The position numbers were made by a program, and so were the translations under genes. The notes beneath the pieces were generated by a model. The model had not been told where the DNA came from. It made no database searches and saw nothing but the letters and a program-made list of their open reading frames with translations. Of a stretch of DNA of 28,962 nucleotides, positions 4,858-11,595 are shown one piece after another (position 1 is the stretch's first letter; each line of letters opens with the position of its first letter). Source of the stretch: a virus; the IMG/VR virus record IMGVR_UViG_3300045131_000401, positions 1 through 28,962 of that record, one strand, 5' to 3'.

Positions 4858-7830
4858 GTGAACAAGACTGATACACGACTAGCAGGTTTGAGCGATGCTC
4901 AACTAATTGCTACACACAATGGTCTCGACGATCAGGTATCAGCCGACGCTGCAATCATTGAAGCACACCATTTAGTGGCAATCGAAATGTTGAAAAGAAA
5001 CATTCCTCACGGTCACATTGATGATGCGTGGGTCGATGCTGTAGTCCTGATTGAAAAAGTTGCAGTCGACAGCCCTGAGGATATTGCTGCACCTGCAGGA
5101 ATTGAGAAGGCGTGGTCTCAAGCCTTGGTTAAGGGCGGAACTGTTTCTGTTTTGTTGACTACCAATGGTTATGTTTTGAAGGCGGACCCAACGGTATCCG
5201 ACGTGCATGTCGATGCTGTCATGGGCAGTGGGCGTCGCCGTAAACCTCAGGCCAACATTTTTGATCTGCAAAAAACGATTAAGGAAGAAGACGGGAAATT
5301 CACCGTTTACTCGGAGGACGGTGCCCGGAAGTTTGGCACTTATGCGTCTTTAGAAGAGGCTGAGGCCCGTTTGCGGCAGATAGAGCGTTTCTCTAAGGCC
5401 GAGGGTTATTCGGTCCCTAGCGGGGTTCAGGAGGCTGCTAAGCGGGCTGTTGCGTGGATTCAAGATGGCAAGGCGGGCGATGGGTTCACTAGCGTCGGTC
5501 GTAACAGGGCCAGTCAACTGGCTTCCGGTGGCGTGATTGGTCAGGCGACTCTGGTAAAGATGCGTGCCTATTTTGCACGTCACGGTAAGCAACGCGGGAA
5601 TCATGATGCTCTGGTCGATGGTGAGCCAACACCGTGGAGGGTGGCGTGGGATGCGTGGGGCGGTGACGCTGGTAGGGCGTGGGTCAACCGTGTTCTAGGT
5701 GCCGTGGAGAAGCGTGCTACTCCTGAGCCAATCATTGACTTGCATTTGAATCTTGAGAACCGGCAGCACGCGATTGACGAGTATTTGTACGGACCGATGA
5801 ATCCTGATGAACCGGGCGACTATTGGGATCGTCTTGGTGAAGTGTGGGGGGTGTCTGGCGATGAGGCTTCGACGACCCGTTGCGGGAATTGTGCGGCTTT
5901 CAATGTGAAGTCGGAGATCAAGGATGCAATGGGCGATGCGATTAGCGAGGAGGGCGAGGAGGTAGTTGATCTTGCGGATCTCGGTTACTGCGAGTTGTTG
6001 CAGTTCAAGTGCGCTGGCAGTCGCTCGTGTTCCGTCTGGTTGACGGGTGGGCCGATTAGTGACGATTTTGAGGGCAGCGACGACGAAATTGAGTTGCTGG
6101 AATCAATGGATGCTGAGGATTTTGCTGAGTTTGCTGCGTATGCTTATTTGGCTGATGAGATGGAAGAAGAATTTGAGAAGCGCGGTAATCCTGAGGCTTT
6201 GCGGGACTACTGGCGTAAAGGCGGTAAAGGTAAGATCCCGTGGGGTGCCGGTGGTGATTTCACGGCTTGTGTCGCTGCAGTGGGTAAGTACATGTCGTCG
6301 GAGCAGGCTAAGGGCTATTGCGCTATTCGTCATCGTGAGGTCACTGGTATGTGGCCGGGTGATAAGAGGAATCGCACTAAGAAGTCCCGTGAGGCGACAG
6401 CGAAGTTCACCCTTCCCGGTGGTGCCACTTACGAATATAGCCTCCCAGTGGACTTCACAGGGGATTTAGAGACCATTTTGAAGCACGGTAGCCATGATCA
6501 GAAGGCTCACGCGGGCAAGGGTGGTGCTTCGGGTGATGTTGACCCAGAAATCGCCGCTTCAATTGTTGAACGTGTGCGGGCTAACGGCGGGTTAAGTGTC
6601 AACATGGTTGATGGTTCTGAGCCGCCAAGTGGTTACATGGTTGCTCGTGTTGGAGTTAAGGCAGCAATTGTTGATGCCGATGATTTTTATGACACTGAAA
6701 AAGGACCGGCTGCATTATCGTCTTTTATGAAGGACAATAAAGCCGAATTATCCGGGGGTGACTACCTCGGGGTATGGCACGATACTGATGGGGGTAAGGT
6801 GTACCTCGACGTATCACAAAATGTTGCAAGCCGATCCACTGCTATACGGTTTGGTGAAGAAAGAAATCAACTCAGTATTTGGGATGTAGTAGAGGGAATG
6901 GAGATACCAACTGGTGGCACAGGAGAACTTGAAAAAGCAAAAGCCTTTAGAGGCGATCAAGTTGCCGGATCTGTCGAAGATGACGGACGAGGAGATCGAC
7001 GCTTACGCGAAAGAGATTTGGTTGAACTTCAGCCAGAAATAAATAAGCACCTAAAAGGTAAGCACGATCAGAGCAGTCACTCTCGTGGTGGAGGCAGAAG
7101 TGATACCACGGTTCAAAGTGGTGGCGCTGGGGCAGTCGAGTATGGCGGCTATAAATTAAATGCGCCTGACAATCCTGCCGGTGAGACTGCAAAGCGCGGT
7201 GCCGATTCTATTGCCGCAGCAAAAAAAGAACGGGCTAAAGTTGCTTCTATTGAGCCAGAGATTACTCGGGACATGATTGATGTGGCGAACGCTAATGGTG
7301 CAAAAATGGATGGGCTTGATCAACGTTTAAAATCTGAGAAATCATTGGCCCGGAAAATAGATGATGAAAAAGATTCCGACTTTGATGGTGATGCAACAAA
7401 GACCGCTGAAAACATGTCTGACGTTGCTCGTTACACGATGACGTACAAAGACAGTGATTATGTTTCCGGTGCGAATCGAGTGGTTGAGGATTTGCGGGAA
7501 AAAGGCTATGAGATGCGTGTTAAAAATTATTGGCAAGATGGTGACCCGTATCAGGGCATCAACATCAGCGCGGTTCATCCAAACGGCACTAAGTTTGAGT
7601 TGCAGTTACATACGCCAACGTCTCTTGATTTTAAGGAGCCTACGCACGCAAAGTATGACAAGTATCGTGAGTCAACTAGCCCTCAAGTTCGGTACAAGGA
7701 ATACACCAGCATGAGGCGTATTGCTCGACAGATTCCAAAACCACCACCTCCTGATGGATTAAGTGCCATTGGTGATGCTAAGTTCCAGCCCTTTACCCCG
7801 ACGCCTGAGTCAGCCCCTGTCGCCATATGA
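4858..7830 (+). CDS. Large tagged mosaic protein ending in a RelA/SpoT-like domain (putative virion cargo/effector)
   Basis: A 990-aa protein starting at GTG after AGAAGAGG. Modules in order: residues 112-122 carry TVSDVHVDAVM, resembling the capsid N-terminus. Residues 182-281 (SVPSGVQEAAKRAV ... YFARHGKQ ... WDAWGGDAGRAW) match a segment common in phage head proteins. A cysteine cluster follows (C342-x2-C345, C378, C385, C391), probably metal-binding. Residues about 447-505 (DYWRKGGKGKIPWGAGGDF ... GYCAIRH ... MWPG) are another recurrent phage module. Tag KHGSHDQKAH sits at 542-551, then a domain with YLGVWHDTDGGKVYLDVS and RNQLSIWD, then tag KHLKGKHDQSSH at 730-741. The C-terminus resembles RelA/SpoT nucleotidyltransferases: Y898-Q-G-I-N, F913-E-L-Q-L-H-T and H930-A-K-Y. 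Activity is not demonstrable here. Domains of this type are known at the ends of MuF-linked polymorphic toxins. Confidence 0.7.
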   Translation: MNKTDTRLAGLSDAQLIATHNGLDDQVSADAAIIEAHHLVAIEMLKRNIPHGHIDDAWVDAVVLIEKVAVDSPEDIAAPAGIEKAWSQALVKGGTVSVLLTTNGYVLKADPTVSDVHVDAVMGSGRRRKPQANIFDLQKTIKEEDGKFTVYSEDGARKFGTYASLEEAEARLRQIERFSKAEGYSVPSGVQEAAKRAVAWIQDGKAGDGFTSVGRNRASQLASGGVIGQATLVKMRAYFARHGKQRGNHDALVDGEPTPWRVAWDAWGGDAGRAWVNRVLGAVEKRATPEPIIDLHLNLENRQHAIDEYLYGPMNPDEPGDYWDRLGEVWGVSGDEASTTRCGNCAAFNVKSEIKDAMGDAISEEGEEVVDLADLGYCELLQFKCAGSRSCSVWLTGGPISDDFEGSDDEIELLESMDAEDFAEFAAYAYLADEMEEEFEKRGNPEALRDYWRKGGKGKIPWGAGGDFTACVAAVGKYMSSEQAKGYCAIRHREVTGMWPGDKRNRTKKSREATAKFTLPGGATYEYSLPVDFTGDLETILKHGSHDQKAHAGKGGASGDVDPEIAASIVERVRANGGLSVNMVDGSEPPSGYMVARVGVKAAIVDADDFYDTEKGPAALSSFMKDNKAELSGGDYLGVWHDTDGGKVYLDVSQNVASRSTAIRFGEERNQLSIWDVVEGMEIPTGGTGELEKAKAFRGDQVAGSVEDDGRGDRRLRERDLVELQPEINKHLKGKHDQSSHSRGGGRSDTTVQSGGAGAVEYGGYKLNAPDNPAGETAKRGADSIAAAKKERAKVASIEPEITRDMIDVANANGAKMDGLDQRLKSEKSLARKIDDEKDSDFDGDATKTAENMSDVARYTMTYKDSDYVSGANRVVEDLREKGYEMRVKNYWQDGDPYQGINISAVHPNGTKFELQLHTPTSLDFKEPTHAKYDKYRESTSPQVRYKEYTSMRRIARQIPKPPPPDGLSAIGDAKFQPFTPTPESAPVAI
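6481..6510 (+). other. Histidine-rich tag, first copy in the 990-aa protein
   Basis: Codes for KHGSHDQKAH, almost identical in protein to the 1827 copy but with different codons (AAGCACGGTAGCCATGAT), so it is not a recent DNA duplication of it. It precedes the GVWHDTDGGKVYLDVS domain. Confidence 0.8.
7045..7080 (+). other. Histidine-rich tag, second copy in the 990-aa protein
   Basis: Codes for KHLKGKHDQSSH, the longer tag variant also seen at 3268 (KHLPGQHDQSSH). It is followed by an SRGGG linker and precedes the region that ends in the RelA/SpoT-like domain. Confidence 0.75.
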
Positions 7831-7835
7831 ACATA

Positions 7836-7852
7836 ACCCGGGTTGGTATAAT
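7836..7852 (+). promoter_or_regulatory. Promoter P2 (ACCCGGGTTGG box + TATAAT)
   Basis: A consensus TATAAT (7847-7852) with extended TGG in front and the box ACCCGGGTTGG (7836-7846). AACCCGGGTT (7835-7844) is a perfect 10-bp palindrome. The ATG of the protease gene lies 21 bp downstream, after an AAAGGA ribosome site. It matches P1 (4521) and P3 (9030). Confidence 0.7.
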
Positions 7853-7873
7853 GTCTTTAGAAAGGAATTGACG

Positions 7874-8500
7874 ATGGAAATACGATATTTCGTAATGACA
7901 GATAAAGACGATCAACCGTTGACGCTTTTGCGTCTCAGAATTGATGACACAGCCGAAGAGTTGTATGAAGAAGAGTGGAAAAATGATTGGCAAGAATCCA
8001 AACGGCTAATGCTGTACATCACTGACGGTGATCCCAGACTGATTGAGATAACAGAGACTGAGGCCCGTGAAACTTTTCCTTCAGCGTTTTCGGAAGCGAC
8101 ACTAATTTCGAAGGCTGTCGATGAACGCATGTTCACCCTTGGTCCTATGTATATTCCAAACGTGATGGATGCTCATAACGAGTGGACGGATCCTGATGAG
8201 TTGCAAAAGGCTGTTTGGGATTATGTGCAAAAAGGTGATCGTCGGATTCGTTTGCAGCATGATCGGGATAAGATCGCTGGCGAGTTTGTTGAGATCATGA
8301 CTTGGCCTTATGAGGTTGAGGTTCCTATGCTGATGAAAAACGCGACCGAGAAAAAACTTAAGTTCCCGGCTAACACTGTTTTTCTTGGGGTTGTTTGGGA
8401 GCCGTGGGCATGGAAGATGGTAAAGGACGGTAAACTTAGAGGATATTCGATTGGTGGTCGTGCTGAGAGACTCTTGGCGGATCTTCCTGATGAGGAGTGA
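7874..8500 (+). CDS. XkdF-like prohead/head-maturation serine protease
   Basis: A 208-aa protein. ATG 7874 is chosen because AAAGGA lies 7 bp upstream and promoter P2 lies between the previous stop and this start. Residues about 75-200 follow the XkdF-type (S78-like) phage protease pattern: ERMFTLGPMYIPNVMDAHNEW, a charged helix, LQHDRDK with candidate catalytic H129, then W-PWAWKMVKDGKLRGYSIGG with candidate nucleophile S192. Such proteases act inside the procapsid, cleaving scaffold and capsid N-termini before DNA packaging. The scaffold and capsid genes lie downstream in this window, as expected. Family assignment is good; the catalytic residues are my reading of the motifs. The histidine-tagged proteins next door are possible additional substrates, which is speculation. 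Confidence 0.85.
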   Translation: MEIRYFVMTDKDDQPLTLLRLRIDDTAEELYEEEWKNDWQESKRLMLYITDGDPRLIEITETEARETFPSAFSEATLISKAVDERMFTLGPMYIPNVMDAHNEWTDPDELQKAVWDYVQKGDRRIRLQHDRDKIAGEFVEIMTWPYEVEVPMLMKNATEKKLKFPANTVFLGVVWEPWAWKMVKDGKLRGYSIGGRAERLLADLPDEE

Positions 8501-8502
8501 CA

Positions 8503-8820
8503 GTGTTTCTTTCTAACGATGACGGCAAGCCTTTAACTATTAAGCCACGGACGGTTGTGAAAGCGTCTTACAAGCAAGGCGATTTTGCTTCGTGGAATAG
8601 TAGCGGTGGTATGGCTCGTGGAACTGTTGAACGTATTCTCACTGAAGGCGTGTTGAATATTCCTGATAGCAGTTTCAAGATCAATGCTGAGGAAGATGAT
8701 CCTGCTGTTTTGTTGCGCGTTTACCGTAAGTTCGGTGATGGTTGGCGTAAGACCCCTACTTTGGTTGGTCACAAGATGAGTACGTTGACAAAGATTGAAC
8801 CGTTGAAGATCGGTGAATAG
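8503..8820 (+). CDS. HVA1-type Tudor-like small protein
   Basis: About 105 aa. GTG 8503 is favoured because GAGGAG (8492-8497) sits 5 bp upstream. GTG 8497, which overlaps the previous stop, is an in-frame alternative adding two residues. The body (YKQGDFASWNSSGGMARGTV, a variable loop, EEDDPAVLLRVYRK, LVGHKMSTLTKIEPL) matches the pattern of small HVA1/Tudor-like proteins often found in phages and bacteria, with a compact barrel suggested by alternating hydrophobics. Its role is not known. It is translationally coupled to the protease, and the same protein type is often found fused or adjacent to XkdF-like proteases, so a head-assembly accessory role is plausible. Confidence 0.7.
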   Translation: MFLSNDDGKPLTIKPRTVVKASYKQGDFASWNSSGGMARGTVERILTEGVLNIPDSSFKINAEEDDPAVLLRVYRKFGDGWRKTPTLVGHKMSTLTKIEPLKIGE

Positions 8821-9010
8821 TCAAGAAAAAAGGCTCCCTGATGCTTTGAGGGCGTGGATTGAGCAGTTGCTGGAGCCTGAGATCACCCGGTTGTTTGATG
8901 TGTTTCCTGATGCTCAGATTGATGTTCGTTTGACGGCTTCCAAGGGAAAGGTTCGCCGTACTCCTTCGATCACGATTAATGGTGGTCCTGTTGAGATGAT
9001 TGATCCCTAA
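8813..9010 (+). CDS. Hypothetical small protein
   Basis: 65 aa, starting at GTG 8813 and overlapping the upstream stop by 8 bp, which indicates translational coupling. It has an N-terminal helix (LPDALRAWIEQLLEPEITRLFD) and a short basic and beta-prone second half (QIDVRLTASKGKVRRTPSITINGG). I recognise no family. There are no cysteines and no export signal. It is the last gene before promoter P3, so it probably closes the protease transcription segment. Confidence 0.6.
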   Translation: MNSQEKRLPDALRAWIEQLLEPEITRLFDVFPDAQIDVRLTASKGKVRRTPSITINGGPVEMIDP

Positions 9011-9026
9011 CCCCCCTGCATTACTA

Positions 9027-9052
9027 AACCCCGGGTATGCTATACTGGGGTT
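9027..9052 (+). promoter_or_regulatory. Promoter P3 inside an inverted repeat
   Basis: The -10-like TATACT (9041-9046) follows CCCGGGTATGC (9030-9040), as in P1 and P2. The whole element is framed by AACCCC (9027-9032) and GGGGTT (9047-9052), with inner arms GTAT (9035-9038) and ATAC (9042-9045) around GCT. This could be an operator over the promoter or an RNA hairpin. The ATG of the next gene is 25 bp downstream of the -10, after an A/G-rich ribosome site. Confidence 0.65.
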
Positions 9053-9071
9053 GTAAGGGAAAGGGGAAATC

Positions 9072-10223
9072 ATGACAAAACGAGAAATCCAAATCGACCC
9101 AAGTCTTGATCTGCAAACCACCAAAATCAAAGCCCAAAAAATAGCCGCCCGCGCCTTGAAAAAGGGATTGTCCGGGGGCTACACCATCACCACTGAATTG
9201 CGTCAAGAAACCAATTCACAAGGTGTCACTTTTGAACAGGCTTACTTGATCATTGAAGGCGAGCCCGCCAAATTCAACGGCTACACTTTCGTTGCAGTAG
9301 TTGAATGGGTAGGCGGAAACCCAGTAGTCACTGGAAGCCCCTACTACTCTGGAAAGCCCGTTGACCGTTCCGTCTTGGTTGAGGGTGCCTGCGATGACTG
9401 CGGAGTCAACCGCAACCGCAAGGCAGTCGTCATCGTTGAAAACGAAAACGGTGACCGTTTACAGGTTGGCAAGCAATGCCTAAAAGATTACTTAGGCAAC
9501 TTTTTAAGCGCCTCATGGTTCAACACCGAAGACGTCTTCGAAGAATTCGCAGGCTACAGCGGTAGTGGTAAAGAATTCAAAAACCTGTTGAAAACCTTGG
9601 CCGCCGCCTCATCCGTCGTTCGTCAACGTGGATGGGTATCAAAAGCAAACGCCCAGTTAAACGAGAAGGTTTCTACCGCTTCACTGGTCCAACTGGTTTC
9701 CTACCCTCGCCCCGGCGGAACTGCCGATGGCAACGAATGGGACGCATTGCGCGACGGTTTCGACGAGGTGGCCGACAATGAGTTTGCAGCCGCCGCACTG
9801 CAGTTCGGAAAATCTTTACAGGCCGGAAGCGATTACGTCGACAACCTGCAAGCGGTCATCGCTCAAGATGCTTTCGATTCCAAATTCTTTGGACTTGTCG
9901 TCTCTCTGGTGGGCGTGTACCAGAACTCATTGGACAAAAAAGCCGAGGAAGCCGCTGACCCAGTAAGTGAAGAAGAGTTCGGTCAGGTCGGTGAAAAGGT
10001 CACAGTCACCTTAAAGGTTGTTTCAGTTCGATCATTCGAGAGCGCTTACGGCGTCAACTTCGTCAACACTTTCACTGGTGAAGGACGCAGGTTCAAGTGG
10101 ATCACTGGTTACGGTTTTGAGCAAGGACAAACGGTCACTTTGAAGGGCACCATCAAGAAATATGACGAATACAACGGCAAATTGTTCACCGTGTTGACTA
10201 GGTGCAAGGAAGTTGCCGCATAA
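9072..10223 (+). CDS. Zinc-binding, OB-fold-like protein of nucleic-acid type
   Basis: A 383-aa protein with ribosome site AAGGGGAAA before ATG. A zinc-ribbon-like unit is visible: C107-x2-C110-GVNRNRK, then VGKQC136-LKDYLG. The C-terminus (VTVTLKVVSV ... GQTVTLKGTIKKYDEYNGK ... LTRCKE) has the alternating pattern of an OB fold. I have seen this C-x2-C ... VGxxCLxD(F/Y)LG plus KGTxKxxxEYxGxxxTxLTRCK layout in phage and plasmid proteins without a settled function; binding single-stranded nucleic acid would fit. It is unlike its neighbours: 17 of 19 Asn codons are AAC and 13 of 14 Tyr codons are TAC. It has its own promoter and sits between two head-gene groups, so it may be an acquired, separately expressed (moron-like) gene or simply highly expressed. 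Confidence 0.6.
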   Translation: MTKREIQIDPSLDLQTTKIKAQKIAARALKKGLSGGYTITTELRQETNSQGVTFEQAYLIIEGEPAKFNGYTFVAVVEWVGGNPVVTGSPYYSGKPVDRSVLVEGACDDCGVNRNRKAVVIVENENGDRLQVGKQCLKDYLGNFLSASWFNTEDVFEEFAGYSGSGKEFKNLLKTLAAASSVVRQRGWVSKANAQLNEKVSTASLVQLVSYPRPGGTADGNEWDALRDGFDEVADNEFAAAALQFGKSLQAGSDYVDNLQAVIAQDAFDSKFFGLVVSLVGVYQNSLDKKAEEAADPVSEEEFGQVGEKVTVTLKVVSVRSFESAYGVNFVNTFTGEGRRFKWITGYGFEQGQTVTLKGTIKKYDEYNGKLFTVLTRCKEVAA

Positions 10224-10232
10224 ATTGATTTC

Positions 10233-10256
10233 GGGGTTGGTTGAAACTCCATCCCC
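10233..10256 (+). terminator. Possible weak terminator hairpin after the OB-fold gene
   Basis: GGGGTTGG (10233-10240) pairs with CCATCCCC (10249-10256) over eight positions with one mismatch and an 8-nt loop, 9 nt after the stop codon. No T run follows, so termination would be inefficient or factor-dependent. Confidence 0.35.
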
Positions 10257-10268
10257 CCTCCATGATTG

Positions 10269-10277
10269 TGCTAATCT
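10269..10277 (+). promoter_or_regulatory. Possible extended -10 promoter for the scaffold/capsid genes
   Basis: TGC followed by TAATCT forms an extended -10-like element about 80 bp upstream of the scaffold start. It lacks the CCCGGG box of P1-P3 and has no clear -35, so support is modest. If real, it would produce the structured leader at 10295-10337. Confidence 0.35.
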
Positions 10278-10294
10278 ACAAGTTATCGAGACCT

Positions 10295-10337
10295 GCGGGT
10301 TGTTGTTTAACGCATAAGGCGTTAAATGATTGCCCGC
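10295..10337 (+). promoter_or_regulatory. Nested hairpin in the 5' leader of the scaffold gene
   Basis: A perfect 8-bp stem TTTAACGC (10306-10313) / GCGTTAAA (10319-10326) closes on an ATAAG loop. Outside it, GCGGG (10295-10299) pairs with CCCGC (10333-10337) across a symmetrical 6x6 internal loop. The structure ends 10 nt before the AGGAGG site at 10348-10353 in an otherwise gene-free gap of 134 bp. An RNA-level control or stability element is likely; no known riboswitch class is recognised. Confidence 0.55.
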
Positions 10338-10357
10338 TCTTTCATGTAGGAGGATCG

Positions 10358-11173
10358 GTGGGACGACCGGCTCGCAAGATGGTTAACCTTTCCATCGAAG
10401 AAACGTCGGGTGTTGATCACCCGGCACACTTGCATGAAGGTTGGCTCGTAATGAAAGCCGCCTCGGAGGACGCAGTTGCAGTTGCACTCGATAGTGCCGC
10501 TGTAGAGATCCCGAGTGAAGATACAGATAAGTCCACCGAGGAGGATGTCGTGGAAGAAACCACAATTGAGAAGGCTGAAAAGCCATCTTATGAGGATCTA
10601 ATGATGGCCCTCAAGAAGGCTGAAGAGCGTCTTGTTGAGATGGAAAAAGAAATGAATGGGATGAAGAAGCCCAAAGAAGCGATGGTAGATGAAGAAGAAG
10701 ACATGATGAAGTCTGCTCCTGAGTCTGTTCGCAAGGCATTCGAAGATATGCAAAAGGCTGTTGAAGACGCGAAGGCTCAGGCTGACGTCGCTGAAACAGA
10801 ATTGCGTAAAGAACGTGGCGAGCGTGCCGATGCAGATGCAATCGTCAAAGCCCGTACTTCTTTCGCATCTCTTGGTCTTGATGCCGAGCAGGTTGGCCCA
10901 GCATTGCGCCGCCTTGCAGATAATGATTCTGATCTTGCTAAGTCCGTCGAGGATGTTTTGACTGCTGCTAACGCAAAAGTTGAGTCCGCTGACATTTTTA
11001 GTGAGATTGGTAAGTCGACTCGTGTAGCGGGTTCGGTTTACGAAAAGGCTGAGGCTATGGCTAAAGCCGCCGTTGTGGACGGGAAGCATTCCACAATCGA
11101 GCAGGCGTTGACCGATGTGTTTACTTCGGACAGCGATCTGTACAAGTCATATCTCGCCGAGCAGGGAAAGTGA
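10358..11173 (+). CDS. Capsid scaffolding-type protein
   Basis: 271 aa. GTG 10358 is chosen because AGGAGG (10348-10353) lies 4 bp upstream; the only later in-frame start nearby, ATG 10379, is too far from any ribosome site. The N-terminus (SIEETSGVDHPAHLHEGWLVMK) resembles the start of phage scaffold and head-protease-associated proteins. The middle is strongly charged, with Met/Lys/Glu-rich helices typical of scaffolds (EEDVVEETTIEKAEK, MALKKAEERLVEMEKEMNGM) and a predicted coiled coil to about residue 165. The C-terminal part is helical and ends SDLYKSYLAEQGK. It precedes decoration and capsid genes, the normal scaffold position, and is a likely substrate of the XkdF-like protease. The role is inferred from composition and position. 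Confidence 0.7.
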   Translation: MGRPARKMVNLSIEETSGVDHPAHLHEGWLVMKAASEDAVAVALDSAAVEIPSEDTDKSTEEDVVEETTIEKAEKPSYEDLMMALKKAEERLVEMEKEMNGMKKPKEAMVDEEEDMMKSAPESVRKAFEDMQKAVEDAKAQADVAETELRKERGERADADAIVKARTSFASLGLDAEQVGPALRRLADNDSDLAKSVEDVLTAANAKVESADIFSEIGKSTRVAGSVYEKAEAMAKAAVVDGKHSTIEQALTDVFTSDSDLYKSYLAEQGK

Positions 11174-11183
11174 GTGCCTAAAC

Positions 11184-11582
11184 ATGGCCTACGAATTCAG
11201 TAATTACGCAGTAAAGGCCACGCTTGTTGCAGGCGCGGATCTTTCTGAGAAGCAATACCATTTCGTTAAGATTGACAATGGCACCGGAAGGGCCGTCATT
11301 GTTAGTGGAGCAACTGATCGTCCCGTAGGTGTTCTTCAGAACAATCCTACAAGCGGTCAAGAGGCTGAAGTTTTGATCGTTGGTGGCACGAAAGTTGCTG
11401 CTGGTGGAACTGCTTCCGCTGGTCAGGCGCTTTTTGCTAATGCATCTGGACAGGGTGTAACTCTTGCATACGGAACCACTGGTTCTGCTGCATTTTCTGT
11501 CGGAACATTTATTACCGCCGGGTCCGCAAGTGCAATTGTGACCGCCGTTATCGACTGCGCTGCTGCAAGTCGCGGACTCTAA
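11184..11582 (+). CDS. Capsid decoration/stabilising protein (DUF2190-like)
   Basis: 132 aa. ATG 11184 is the only sensible start after the scaffold stop; the ribosome site is weak (GGGAAAGTGAG about 10 bp upstream). The sequence is small-residue-rich and beta-stranded: DRPVGVLQNNPTSGQEAEVLIVGGTKVAAGGTASAG. This matches the pattern of small phage proteins of the DUF2190 type that decorate or stabilise heads. It sits between scaffold and major capsid genes and ends at the ribosome site of the capsid gene (AAGGAG overlaps its stop), suggesting coupled expression in high amount. Family name is a recognition by eye; decoration function is well supported by position. Confidence 0.75.
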   Translation: MAYEFSNYAVKATLVAGADLSEKQYHFVKIDNGTGRAVIVSGATDRPVGVLQNNPTSGQEAEVLIVGGTKVAAGGTASAGQALFANASGQGVTLAYGTTGSAAFSVGTFITAGSASAIVTAVIDCAAASRGL

Positions 11583-11595
11583 GGAGAACTGAAAA

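Noticed and set aside
4697-10000. EEFGQVG shared by the small acidic protein (4556) and the OB-fold protein (9072)
   Set aside because: Only seven residues match, in unrelated contexts and with different codons; likely coincidence.
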